Shown here one piece after another: positions 27,050 through 35,059 of a DNA stretch of 64,000 nt. Both the position numbers and the translations under genes were made by a program. The notes under the pieces are model-generated. The model worked only from the letters and a program-made list of their open reading frames with translations. It had not been told where the DNA came from and did not search any database. The first letter of the stretch is position 1. The number at the start of each line of letters is the position of its first letter. The DNA is from Bacteroidales bacterium UBA4293 (GTDB lineage Bacteria > Bacteroidota > Bacteroidia > Bacteroidales > Bacteroidaceae), in assembly GCA_002395835.1 (NCBI GenBank), contig DGVD01000018.1, positions 310,001 to 374,000 on the forward strand, in the 5' to 3' direction.

Positions 27050-27553
27050 ATGATTCGGAAGTCCACAATACAGGACATAGACTCCATTCTGAACCTTCTA
27101 GAGGAAGGAAGAAAGAAAATGACGGCAGAGGGCAACCTGCACCAATGGAAGGTGGGCTACCCTCCCCGTGAACAAATTCTGAAGGATGTAGAGAAAGGAG
27201 TGAGCTACCTGATGGTCAGGGACGGGGAACCGATAGCCACTTTTGTACTGGCAGAGGGACCAGACCCCACCTACCTTTCCATCTATGAAGGCCACTGGCT
27301 GAACAATGAGCCTTATGCCGTAATCCACCGGATAGCCTCAGCACCGGGAGTGCACGGCATCATGAAAGAAGTCCTCGACTTTGCCTTCACCCAAACTGGT
27401 ACCCTTCGCATTGATACGCATAAAGACAACCATACCATGCAGAAACTGCTGAACAGGTATGGTTTTACTTATTGTGGTATCATCTATCTGGAGAATGGCG
27501 ATTCCAGACTTGCCTTTCAGAAAACATTAAGAAATGAATCTCACACCCATTAA
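27050..27553 (+). CDS. GNAT family N-acetyltransferase
   Basis: 167 residues. MIRKSTIQDIDSILNLLEEGRKKM and the late strand AVIHRIASAPGVHGIMKEVLDFAF with IDTHKDNHTMQKLLNRYGFTYCGIIYL fit the GNAT group that uses a GxHG-like loop in place of the strict RxxGxG. The 3' end overlaps the next gene by 20 bp, indicating coupling. Substrate unknown. Confidence 0.87.
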   Translation: MIRKSTIQDIDSILNLLEEGRKKMTAEGNLHQWKVGYPPREQILKDVEKGVSYLMVRDGEPIATFVLAEGPDPTYLSIYEGHWLNNEPYAVIHRIASAPGVHGIMKEVLDFAFTQTGTLRIDTHKDNHTMQKLLNRYGFTYCGIIYLENGDSRLAFQKTLRNESHTH

Positions 27554-28415
27554 ACTCCAAAATAACGAAATAGCCCTCAAGATAGTAGATTATCTGAACT
27601 ACACCCCTTGTGCCATCACCCCTGAAATTATGCAAGATGTGAACCCTTCAGGATTGGAACCCGAACGGATTTATCAAGCTTTATTCAGTGGGCTACTGGG
27701 ACTTAATCCCAGCAATGAACACGACCGACTTTTGGAAGAAACTTACATCTGGAAAGGGGTGCATGAACTGAACCCCAATGAATTTATCAACGACCCCTAT
27801 TTTCAATACATCCAAATCCCCTCTGCCAGTGAGAAAAGCTGGCATTTCCAGCTAGACATCTACCAGCCCTACGAAGCATTTATCTGCGACGATTTAGTGA
27901 TAGAACCCGATGGGGTGGAGATTCCGCAGATAGGATTTTTCTCGCAGAGCTTCCGCTATCCTGCTGTTTATGAGAAGGGACAGGAATGGATGGCTATCAA
28001 ACCCAGTGAAATACGTTCCATGAGAAAACCCGTGAACTGTGTAAGTGGGAACGTCATTACCTTCGGTCTGGGACTGGGGTATTACACCTTCATGGTTTCT
28101 CAGAAAAAAGAAGTAGAACACATCACCGTGGTGGAACGAGACCCTTCCATCATCCACTTGTTTCAAGATTATATTCTTCCGCAGTTCCCCCACAAGGAGA
28201 AAGTCAGCATCATTCAATCGGATGCCTTTGAATACATGAAGAAACAAATGCCGAAGGAAAAATACGATTATGCCTTTGTGGATTTATGGCACGATTCCAG
28301 TGATGGACTCCCCCTCTACCTCAAGGCTAGAAAACTGGCAGAAGATATTCCTCAGACCCACTTCTTGTACTGGGTGGAAAACACCCTCCGTTCAGCTGAA
28401 AACTGGAATCAGTAA
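27534..28415 (+). CDS. SAM-dependent methyltransferase / spermidine-synthase-like protein
   Basis: 293 residues. An N-terminal region of about 150 residues with no domain I recognise precedes a Rossmann-type domain. ITFGLGLGYYTFMVS is the nucleotide-binding loop, ITVVERDPSIIHLF the acidic second strand, and IQSDAFEYMKKQMPKEKYDYAFVDLWHD the late strands, close to the spermidine-synthase pattern. It could methylate a small molecule or make a polyamine; the sequence does not decide. It is coupled to the upstream GNAT. Confidence 0.75.
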   Translation: MNLTPIKLQNNEIALKIVDYLNYTPCAITPEIMQDVNPSGLEPERIYQALFSGLLGLNPSNEHDRLLEETYIWKGVHELNPNEFINDPYFQYIQIPSASEKSWHFQLDIYQPYEAFICDDLVIEPDGVEIPQIGFFSQSFRYPAVYEKGQEWMAIKPSEIRSMRKPVNCVSGNVITFGLGLGYYTFMVSQKKEVEHITVVERDPSIIHLFQDYILPQFPHKEKVSIIQSDAFEYMKKQMPKEKYDYAFVDLWHDSSDGLPLYLKARKLAEDIPQTHFLYWVENTLRSAENWNQ

Positions 28416-28416
28416 A

Positions 28417-28815
28417 TCAGCCTTTCAGTGCCTTCAGGGCATCCAGAGCCACCTCTGCTTTATCAGAAGGAACGAAGATATGGTCGTGATAAAAGGCAGC
28501 CACCACATTGGCACTAATCCCCTTTTCTGCCAGTGCAGTGGATAATAAAGCTGTGAGCCCCACGGCATACAGACTGGTATGAAGAGATATGGTAATCCGT
28601 TTAAACATAGAATCATAGGAAATGCAATTCCTATCTGCCACCTCCCTTGTGACGATTAGAGATACCCCCTCCTTTTCTTGAAAAGTGGAAATGGGATTCA
28701 AACGAAGCAATGCCTCAGCAGAAAGATGAGAAAAGGTGCAAAACACATACTCATCCCCGTCTAATACTGGGTTCATATTTACCAGTATATCCTTTAAATC
28801 AAGTGCACCAGCCAT
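28417..28815 (-). CDS. ACT domain protein
   Basis: 132 residues with two ACT-like halves (EYVFCTFSHLSAEALLRLNPISTFQEKEGVSLIVTREVA and ITISLHTSLYAVGLTALLSTALAEKGISANVVAAFYHDHIFVP), matching the small ACT proteins thought to sense amino acids. No catalytic domain is attached. The stop lies 1 bp from that of the convergent methyltransferase-like gene. Confidence 0.85.
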   Translation of the reverse strand: MAGALDLKDILVNMNPVLDGDEYVFCTFSHLSAEALLRLNPISTFQEKEGVSLIVTREVADRNCISYDSMFKRITISLHTSLYAVGLTALLSTALAEKGISANVVAAFYHDHIFVPSDKAEVALDALKALKG

Positions 28816-28847
28816 GGACGTTTATTTACGTTTATGAGAGATAAATA

Positions 28848-28878
28848 AAGGTTGACCTACACCGTAAGCCAACCCTTA
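28848..28878 (-). terminator. Hairpin downstream of rubrerythrin
   Basis: GGTTG (28850-28854) pairs with CAACC (28870-28874), with some inner pairing. On the minus strand it is followed by TTTATTTAT, so it could end the rubrerythrin transcript. Confidence 0.5.
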
Positions 28879-28897
28879 TTTTATTCTTCACTATAAA

Positions 28898-29437
28898 TTA
28901 GAAGTTGTCTGCGTGAATCTCGAAGTAAGACTGAGGATGATCACAAACTGGACATACCTGAGGAGCCTTAGTTCCTACGATAATATGACCACAGTTGCGG
29001 CATTCCCATACCTTCACTTCACTTTTCTTAAATACTTCCTGTGCCTCTACATTATGAAGCAATGCACGATAACGCTCCTCATGGCGCTTCTCAATAGCTG
29101 CTACTGCACGGAACTTTCTAGCCAATGCCTTGAAACCTTCCTCCTCGGCAGTCTTAGCGAAACCTTCATACATGTCGGTCCACTCAAAATTCTCACCATC
29201 AGCAGCTGCTGCCAGATTCTGTGCAGTATCACCAATGCCTTCTAATTCCTTGAACCACATTTTAGCATGCTCTTTCTCGTTGTCTGCAGTCTTAAGGAAA
29301 AGTTCTGCTATCTGCTCAAAGCCTTCCTTCTTAGCTTTTGAAGCGAAGTAAGTGTATTTGTTACGTGCCTGACTCTCACCAGCAAATGCTGCTTCAAGAT
29401 TCTTTTCTGTTTGGGTACCTGAATACTTATTAGCCAT
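28898..29437 (-). CDS. rbr: Rubrerythrin
   Basis: 179 residues. A ferritin-like diiron domain (about 1-135) has the ligand set Glu21 (GESQARNKY), Glu54/His57 (NEKEHA) and Glu116/His119 (IEKRHE). A rubredoxin-like C-terminus binds iron through CRNCG (Cys146, Cys149) and VCPVCD (Cys162, Cys165). In anaerobes it reduces hydrogen peroxide to water in the cytoplasm with electrons from NADH via partner reductases. It is divergent from bcp, another peroxide-detoxifying gene. Confidence 0.97.
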   Translation of the reverse strand: MANKYSGTQTEKNLEAAFAGESQARNKYTYFASKAKKEGFEQIAELFLKTADNEKEHAKMWFKELEGIGDTAQNLAAAADGENFEWTDMYEGFAKTAEEEGFKALARKFRAVAAIEKRHEERYRALLHNVEAQEVFKKSEVKVWECRNCGHIIVGTKAPQVCPVCDHPQSYFEIHADNF

Positions 29438-29480
29438 AATAGTTAGTTAATTAGTTATTTTACGTAAAATTTGTTTTGGG

Positions 29481-29488
29481 CAAAGATA
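29481..29488 (-). promoter_or_regulatory. Promoter -7 box for rubrerythrin
   Basis: The minus strand reads TATCTTTG (plus positions 29481-29488), 43 bp before the start codon. TTG at plus 29505-29507 is a possible -33 element with short spacing. Confidence 0.55.
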
Positions 29489-29622
29489 AAATAAAATATA
29501 GAAACAAGGCGTAAAATAACAACTTTTTTTCTAAAAAATACAGCAAAGGAACATGCACCACAATTTCCACAAAAAGGCTGGAATTATTCCATATAGCATT
29601 TTCTTTATTCCATAATAATTAG

Positions 29623-29630
29623 TAAATTTG
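29623..29630 (+). promoter_or_regulatory. Promoter -7 box for bcp
   Basis: TAAATTTG at 29623-29630, 55 bp before the bcp start. The rest of the interval to rubrerythrin (about 29490-29620) is A/T-rich with no other signal seen. Confidence 0.5.
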
Positions 29631-29685
29631 CAGTAATTTCAGCAGAACAGCTGGAATATCATTCGAATAACTCATACTTTACATC

Positions 29686-30150
29686 ATGAACATAGGAGAC
29701 AAGATTCCTGAAGTACTGGGAATAGACCAAAACGGGAAAGAAATTAAGGCAAGCGACTATAAAGGTCGTAAGATAGTACTTTACAGCTATCCGAAAGCTA
29801 ATACCAGCGGATGCACCTCAGAGGCATGTTCTTTACAGTCGCACATCGCAGAACTGGAAGCTGCAGGCTATGCCATTATCGGAGTAAGCAGAGACAAGCA
29901 AGAAAGTCAGAAGAACTTTGCAGAGAAATATAGTCTGAATTTTCCTCTGATAGCAGATACAGAAACCACCCTGCTTCAGCAGTTGGGTGCATGGGGTGAA
30001 AAGAACATGTATGGGAGAAAGACCATGGGTATTCTTCGCACCACCTATCTGGTGAATGAAGAAGGCATCATAGAAAAGATCTTCACCCCTAAGCAGATAA
30101 AGACGAAGATCCATGCCGAGCAGATTCTGGATTATATTAAAGAAAAATAA
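29686..30150 (+). CDS. bcp: Peroxiredoxin, Bcp type
   Basis: 154 residues of thioredoxin fold. The active-site stretch KANTSGCTSEACSL carries the peroxidatic Cys43 and the resolving Cys48 of Bcp-type peroxiredoxins (usual motif TPGCTTEAC; here Thr-Ser precede the Gly). It reduces peroxides in the cytoplasm with thioredoxin-type donors. The gene lies 5 bp before the Nim-like gene, so they share a transcript. Confidence 0.93.
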   Translation: MNIGDKIPEVLGIDQNGKEIKASDYKGRKIVLYSYPKANTSGCTSEACSLQSHIAELEAAGYAIIGVSRDKQESQKNFAEKYSLNFPLIADTETTLLQQLGAWGEKNMYGRKTMGILRTTYLVNEEGIIEKIFTPKQIKTKIHAEQILDYIKEK

Positions 30151-30155
30151 CACCG

Positions 30156-30662
30156 ATGGAAGAATTTAGAAGCATGCGTCGAATCAGACAGCAGCTTACC
30201 CAAGAGGAGGCTGAAGCGGTGTTAAGACGCTGTACCAATGGTGTACTGGCAGTTCACGGAGACAACGACTACCCCTATGCCGTTCCTATCAGCTATATTT
30301 ATTCCGATGGCAAAATATACATGCACAGTGCCCTGTCCGGACACAAGCTGGATGGAATAAAGCGAAACCCTAAAGTCTCTTTCTGCGTGGTGGATAAAGA
30401 CCAGATTGTTCCGGAGGAATTTACCACGTATTTCCGTAGTGTCATTGTGTTTGGAAAGGCTCGTCTTATCACAGATTTGGAAGAAATGAGAGCACCTCAT
30501 GATCTCCTTTGTAAGAAATACTGTCCTCATCAGACTCAAGAAGAAAAGGAGGCTGAATTCAATAAAGGAGCACACCACATGCTCTACATTGAGATTACCA
30601 TTGAGCACATGACAGGGAAGCAAGCCCGGGAATTAATGCCCCCAATGCAAAAACCACACTAG
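30156..30662 (+). CDS. Pyridoxamine 5'-phosphate oxidase-like flavoprotein (Nim-like)
   Basis: 168 residues of split beta-barrel FMN-binding fold. The opening MRRIRQQLTQEEAEAVLRRCTNGVLAVHGDNDYPYAVPISYIY and the HSALSGHKLDGIKRNPKVSFCVV section match the family that includes the Nim nitroimidazole-resistance proteins. The role here may instead be general flavin- or heme-linked redox chemistry. It is cotranscribed with bcp. Resistance activity cannot be inferred from sequence alone. Confidence 0.88.
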   Translation: MEEFRSMRRIRQQLTQEEAEAVLRRCTNGVLAVHGDNDYPYAVPISYIYSDGKIYMHSALSGHKLDGIKRNPKVSFCVVDKDQIVPEEFTTYFRSVIVFGKARLITDLEEMRAPHDLLCKKYCPHQTQEEKEAEFNKGAHHMLYIEITIEHMTGKQARELMPPMQKPH

Positions 30663-30672
30663 ACACCCAACG

Positions 30673-30758
30673 GAAGATTAGTAATCTTACACCCTGAAGA
30701 TTAGTAATCTTACCCACCGAAGATTAGTAATCTTAGGGCCTGAAGATTAATAAAGTTA
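30673..30758. repeat. Four tandem 23-bp repeats with a palindromic core
   Basis: The 17-bp core GAAGATTAGTAATCTTA occurs exactly at 30673, 30696 and 30719; a fourth, degenerate copy (GAAGATTAATAAAGTTA) is at 30742. The period is exactly 23 bp, with variable 6-bp spacers (CACCCT, CCCACC, GGGCCT). Each core has 7-bp inverted arms, AAGATTA and TAATCTT, around one central base. The array fills the gap between the Nim-like gene and yaaA. Confidence 0.9.
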
Positions 30759-30779
30759 GTTAAACATCCGAATAGACAT

Positions 30780-31535
30780 ATGCAGATACTGTTGGCAAAT
30801 GCAAAGATTATGTTCCAGAAGAGCGAGGTGAAGCCACTTACCGAGCCCAGGTTTCAGCAAACAGCTAATATTCTGGCTGCTGATATGGCTGGACTGTCTG
30901 TGGAAGAACTGAGCCAGGAACTAGACTGTAATCGGAAGTTGGCTGCTGAGAATTGGCACCGATACCAGAACTTTTTCAGTGCGGAGAAAATGCCAGCTTT
31001 ATTGGCCTATAACGGACAAGCATATAAGCATCTGCGTGCAGCTTCACTGAGTCAGGAAGCCTTATCCTTCGGACAAGAACACCTCTGGATAACCTGCTTC
31101 CTGTATGGTCTACTTCGTCCTTTGGATGGAATAGTGCCCTATCGTATGGAACACTGTGTGAAGCTCCCTTCTACCCATTATGCTCCCATCAACCAGTATT
31201 GGAAGGATAAGCTGACAGATCTTCTCATCGACAGCGTCAAGGCCGATGATGGGATACTCATCCATTTGTCGACGGAGGAATATGAGCACCTGTTCGATTG
31301 GAAACGTGTGCGAAAAGAAGTTGCCGTCATCCAGCCCCTATTCTATGTGTGTAAAAACGGAGATTTAAAAATGCAAGCCGTTTGGGCAAAGACTTGCAGA
31401 GGAGCTATGGTTCGTTTCATTCTTCAGAACCAGCTCACAAATCCGGAAGAACTGAACGCTTTTAGTTATGAAGGATTTGAATATGCTCCTAGACTGGGAG
31501 AAACAGCTTACCCACATTTTGTCAAAGAAATCTAA
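30780..31535 (+). CDS. yaaA: Peroxide stress protein YaaA
   Basis: 251 residues of the YaaA/DUF328 family. MQILLANAKIMF, KPLTEPRF, FSAEKMPALLAYNGQAYKHL and LSTEEYEHLFDWKR are typical of the family. In E. coli YaaA limits intracellular iron during peroxide stress, and the family fold binds DNA. The neighbours rbr, bcp and msrA fit that role. It is immediately preceded by the 23-bp repeat array and followed 6 bp later by yjbQ. Confidence 0.93.
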   Translation: MQILLANAKIMFQKSEVKPLTEPRFQQTANILAADMAGLSVEELSQELDCNRKLAAENWHRYQNFFSAEKMPALLAYNGQAYKHLRAASLSQEALSFGQEHLWITCFLYGLLRPLDGIVPYRMEHCVKLPSTHYAPINQYWKDKLTDLLIDSVKADDGILIHLSTEEYEHLFDWKRVRKEVAVIQPLFYVCKNGDLKMQAVWAKTCRGAMVRFILQNQLTNPEELNAFSYEGFEYAPRLGETAYPHFVKEI

Positions 31536-31541
31536 AGTTAC

Positions 31542-31955
31542 ATGATACAACAAATAGAGTTTACCCTAACCCCCAAGAGCAGAGGATGCCACTTGATTAC
31601 CAGAGAAATCTGGGAGCATCTGCCCAAGCCCCTCCCCCAAACAGGACTCTTGAACCTGTTTGTAAAACATACGTCCTGCGCCCTTTCCATCAATGAGAAT
31701 GCAGATCCGGATGTGCGACTTGATATGGAAAATATCTTCAACCATTTAGTCCGGGAAAATGAGCCGTATTATGAGCATACCTTGGAAGGAGCTGACGACA
31801 TGCCAGCCCATGCCAAAAGTTCCCTAGTGGGTGTCAGCCTGACAATTCCCATTACCGGAGGACATCTGAATTTAGGAACATGGCAAGGCATTTACCTCTG
31901 TGAATTTCGAAGGTATGGAGGACCTAGGAAAATAGTGGCAACCCTTTATGAGTAA
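31542..31955 (+). CDS. yjbQ: YjbQ family protein (UPF0047)
   Basis: 137 residues. VKHTSCALSINENADPDVRLDME and HAKSSLVGVSLTIPITGGHLNLGTWQGIYLCEFR are the family signatures. Members have weak thiamine-phosphate-synthase activity in vitro, but the true role is unclear. It follows yaaA by 6 bp. Confidence 0.92.
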   Translation: MIQQIEFTLTPKSRGCHLITREIWEHLPKPLPQTGLLNLFVKHTSCALSINENADPDVRLDMENIFNHLVRENEPYYEHTLEGADDMPAHAKSSLVGVSLTIPITGGHLNLGTWQGIYLCEFRRYGGPRKIVATLYE

Positions 31956-32015
31956 ATCAGTATTATTGGCACGCTTATCCGTAAATTGTATAAATAGTAT
32001 TTCATTTTTTGGTGT

Positions 32016-32023
32016 TATTTTTG
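32016..32023 (+). promoter_or_regulatory. Promoter -7 box for the CMD-cupin gene
   Basis: TATTTTTG at 32016-32023, 39 bp before the start at 32063. Confidence 0.55.
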
Positions 32024-32062
32024 CATCGTGAAAGTTTATACATTTACATAATACTGTTTCTT

Positions 32063-33124
32063 ATGAAGAAAATAGCAACCATTTTAATTTTATTTGTAAT
32101 GCCAATGATAGTTTCAGCTCAAGCGCTTACAGAGCGCCAGTTACATCTTGCAACCCTTGCTAGTCTTGAAGCACAGGGTGACCTTGTACGTTTAGAACCA
32201 GCCATCCGTGAAGCACTGGATCACGGAGTAACCATCAATGAGATAAAAGAAGCTTTCTCTCACCTCTATGCATACGCTGGATTTCCTCGTTCCCTGAATG
32301 CTCTGGGAGTACTGCAGAGAGTTTTGAATGAGAAGAATCCCAACTGGAAAGAAGGTCAGAAATGGGAACGTCCATCTCTGTGGGATAATGCGGAAGAAGC
32401 ACTGAAGGTGGGTACTGAAGTACAGACTCTGATGGCAGGTGCTGCATTCAACTATACCTTCTGTCCTCAAGATGACTATTATCTGAAATCACACCTGTTT
32501 GGCGACATTTTTGCCAGCCCTATCCTTTCTCATTCCGACCGTGAGCTGGTAACTGTGGCTGCCCTTTCATCCATTCCGGGAGTAGCACCCCAACTGGCAG
32601 CTCATAAGGCAGGAGCTGTAAGAATGGGCAACACCCAAGAACAGGTAGATGAATTATGCAAGTATCTAAGTGAAAAAGGATTATCTGTATGCGACAATGC
32701 ATCGGAGGCTACTGCAGGTGCATGGGGACAGGGCAAACCTAACGACGGTTATGCTCAATATTTCATTGGAAATAGCTACTTGAATCCCATCAAACCTGTC
32801 AACCTGCAAGAAGGAGAGAACAGTGTATTACCTGTCAGCAATGTAACCTTCGAGCCTGGATGCCGCAACAACTGGCATATCCATCATGGAGCACATCAGA
32901 TTCTGATCTGTGTCAGTGGTAAAGGATGGTATCAGGAATGGGGCAAACCTGCTATTGCCTTGAAACCAGGTGACATCGTTGACATTCCAGCAGAAGTAAA
33001 GCACTGGCACGGTGCACAAAAGGATTCCTGGTTCCAACATCTGACCAACCACGTAATCACTGGTGACAACGTATCCAATGAATGGTTGGAACCTGTGACC
33101 GATGAAGAATACAACAAACTTTAA
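32063..33124 (+). CDS. Secreted carboxymuconolactone decarboxylase-like and cupin fusion protein
   Basis: 353 residues from 32063; residues 1-20 form a signal peptide (ending VSAQ). Two carboxymuconolactone-decarboxylase-like helical units follow (about 30-105, TINEIKEAFSHLYAYAGFPRSLNAL; and about 130-215, SDRELVTVAALSSIPGVAPQLAAHKAGA). Residues ~235-335 are a cupin with metal ligands NWHIHHGAHQ and VKHWHG. The CxxC of AhpD-type peroxidases is absent from the helical units, so peroxidase activity is unlikely. Being exported, it acts in the periplasm on an unknown small molecule. The HD-MsrA gene follows after 8 bp. Confidence 0.88.
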   Translation: MKKIATILILFVMPMIVSAQALTERQLHLATLASLEAQGDLVRLEPAIREALDHGVTINEIKEAFSHLYAYAGFPRSLNALGVLQRVLNEKNPNWKEGQKWERPSLWDNAEEALKVGTEVQTLMAGAAFNYTFCPQDDYYLKSHLFGDIFASPILSHSDRELVTVAALSSIPGVAPQLAAHKAGAVRMGNTQEQVDELCKYLSEKGLSVCDNASEATAGAWGQGKPNDGYAQYFIGNSYLNPIKPVNLQEGENSVLPVSNVTFEPGCRNNWHIHHGAHQILICVSGKGWYQEWGKPAIALKPGDIVDIPAEVKHWHGAQKDSWFQHLTNHVITGDNVSNEWLEPVTDEEYNKL

Positions 33125-33132
33125 TCTACATA

Positions 33133-34065
33133 ATGAATATAGTTGACTTAGCTCTGAAAATAGCCGTAGAGGCGCACACCGGTCAAGTAGACCGTGACCA
33201 AGAAGCCTACATCCTTCACCCACTAACCGTAGGATTAATGGGAAAGACTGACGAGGAAAGATGTGCCGGTTTCCTACACGATGTATTGGAAGACACAAGC
33301 TACACCGCCGAAGACCTGCTGGAAAAAGGAATTCCAGAAAGTGTAGTCAATGCCATCCAGCTCCTTACACACGACAAGAGTAGCGATTACTACACCTATG
33401 TTCAGAAGATCATCGATTCTCATAACCCTATCGCCTTGCACGTCAAATACTATGACCTGACGCATAATTATGCCCGAGGGAAGGCTTACCCAGATTTGCA
33501 AGAGAAACATGGAAAAGCCTTAAAGATGGTGAAGGAAGCCGTGGAAGAGATGGACAAAGTCTATCTATATGAACCCAAAGAAGGATATACCACCGCTATT
33601 TTCTCGGCTGGGTGCTTTTGGGGAGTGCAACATTATTTCGAGAGGATGAAAGGGGTACTTAACACCTATGTAGGCTACATTGGAGGCACAGAAGAAAACC
33701 CCACCTACGAACTGGTCCGTTCCCATCGCACCCATCACATAGAATCCATCTTGGTGGAATATAATCCAGCTGAGGTTTCTTACGAAGACTTATGCAAACT
33801 GTTCTTCGAGATTCATGACCCAGGACAAACCGATGGACAAGGGCCAGACAAGGGAGAACAGTACAGAAGTGCCATCTTCTATGAGAATAACGAGCAACTA
33901 CAGACTGCAGAACGCCTTATCGCCATCCTTCGGGAAAAAGGTTATAAGGTCAACACGCTAATTAGACCTGCCAGCAAATTCTGGGTAGCCGAGAAATATC
34001 ATCAGAATTACTATGACAATACAGGAGGTAATCCGTATTGCCACATTCGGAAGAAGAAATTTTAA
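33133..34065 (+). CDS. msrA: HD-domain / MsrA fusion, peptide-methionine (S)-S-oxide reductase
   Basis: 310 residues with two domains. Residues 1-140 resemble the HD phosphohydrolase half of RelA/SpoT-type enzymes (AHTGQVDRDQEAYILHPLTVG, FLHDVLEDT with His49-Asp50, YYDLTHN with Asp108). Residues 152-310 are MsrA: FSAGCFWG with catalytic Cys161, GYIGGTEENPTY, THHIESILVEY, HDPGQTDGQGPDKGEQYRSAIFY, AEKYHQNYY. Cys303 near the C-terminus may be the recycling cysteine. MsrA repairs oxidised methionine. No nucleotide-synthase domain accompanies the HD part, so it may only hydrolyse nucleotides. No signal peptide, hence cytoplasmic. Confidence 0.9.
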   Translation: MNIVDLALKIAVEAHTGQVDRDQEAYILHPLTVGLMGKTDEERCAGFLHDVLEDTSYTAEDLLEKGIPESVVNAIQLLTHDKSSDYYTYVQKIIDSHNPIALHVKYYDLTHNYARGKAYPDLQEKHGKALKMVKEAVEEMDKVYLYEPKEGYTTAIFSAGCFWGVQHYFERMKGVLNTYVGYIGGTEENPTYELVRSHRTHHIESILVEYNPAEVSYEDLCKLFFEIHDPGQTDGQGPDKGEQYRSAIFYENNEQLQTAERLIAILREKGYKVNTLIRPASKFWVAEKYHQNYYDNTGGNPYCHIRKKKF

Positions 34066-34092
34066 GACGAATCAGCCAGGAGACAGGTGTCA

Positions 34093-34124
34093 TTTGGTAT
34101 ATTCAGCATAATTTGCTACATTTG
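34093..34124 (+). promoter_or_regulatory. Bacteroides-type promoter for the DUF3737 operon
   Basis: TTTG (34093-34096) and TACATTTG (34117-34124) are 20 bp apart, leaving a leader of roughly 70 bases before 34199. Confidence 0.7.
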
Positions 34125-34198
34125 CGGCAAAATCTTAACAACTAAACGAAGAAATAATAGAAGACCCTAACTTTTAAGAGAATATAACGAAATAAACA

Positions 34199-35044
34199 AT
34201 GGATGTAATAAGAAACAAAGTATTTGGAGGAGAACGTCCTCTATTCGAATCACATAATCTGGAACTGGATCACGTGAAAATCACATTCGGTGAGTCTGGC
34301 ATCAAGGAATGTAGTAACATTGTATGCCGGAACTGCTATTTTGAAGGTAAATATCCTCTGTGGCACGTGAAAGGTTCAGAAATAGTCAACTGCTATTTTG
34401 CTCCCGGTTCCCGTTCTGCCATCTGGTATTCCGATGACATGAAGATGACCGATTGCGTGATTAACGGACCAAAGTTTTTCCGTGAAATGAAGAACTTGGA
34501 GCTGACCAATGTAACCATAAACGATGCAGACGAAACATTCTGGGGTATAGATGGACTAGTCCTGAAAAACGTAGTATTACACGAGGGAACCTATCCTTTC
34601 ATGCACTGCCAGAACATTAAAATCTACGGATTGGAAAGCGACAGCAAATATGTATTCCAATACTGCAAGAATGTGGAAATACATAATGCCAAGATAGACA
34701 CAAAAGATTCTTTCTGGGAGGTGGAAAACGTAACCATTTATGATTCTGAATTAAACGGAGAATACTTAGGTTGGCATTCCAAGAACCTGAAATTAGTGAA
34801 CTGCCACATATCAGGAGAGCAGCCATTGTGCTACGCAGAAAACCTGATTCTGGAGAATTGCACATTCGACCCTGAATCAGACCGGGCATTTGAATACTCC
34901 ACCGTACAAGCTGACGTAAAGGGCTTCATTAAGAGCGTGAAGAATCCTTCTTCCGGACTTATCGTAGCCGACGGTTATGGAGAAATTATCATCGATAAGA
35001 ATATCAAAGCACCGGCAGACTGCAAGATAGTAACTAGAGGATAA
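34199..35044 (+). CDS. DUF3737 family right-handed beta-helix protein
   Basis: 281 residues built of about ten imperfect repeats of 20-23 residues (for example NIVCRNCYFEGKYPLWH, EIVNCYFAPGSRSAIWY, NLKLVNCHISGEQPLCY), the hallmark of a parallel beta-helix and of DUF3737. No signal peptide. Function unknown. It starts a series of closely spaced genes extending to 38027. Confidence 0.9.
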   Translation: MDVIRNKVFGGERPLFESHNLELDHVKITFGESGIKECSNIVCRNCYFEGKYPLWHVKGSEIVNCYFAPGSRSAIWYSDDMKMTDCVINGPKFFREMKNLELTNVTINDADETFWGIDGLVLKNVVLHEGTYPFMHCQNIKIYGLESDSKYVFQYCKNVEIHNAKIDTKDSFWEVENVTIYDSELNGEYLGWHSKNLKLVNCHISGEQPLCYAENLILENCTFDPESDRAFEYSTVQADVKGFIKSVKNPSSGLIVADGYGEIIIDKNIKAPADCKIVTRG

Positions 35045-35059
35045 ATTAATCCACAATAA

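Noticed and set aside
25834..27135. 433-codon open frame on the minus strand
   Set aside because: It runs antisense through the NTF2-like lipoprotein, the beta-helix acetyltransferase and the GNAT start, all with strong family motifs. Its product is unlike any protein I know.
30673..30758. CRISPR array
   Set aside because: Spacers are only 6 bp, there are four units and no cas genes.
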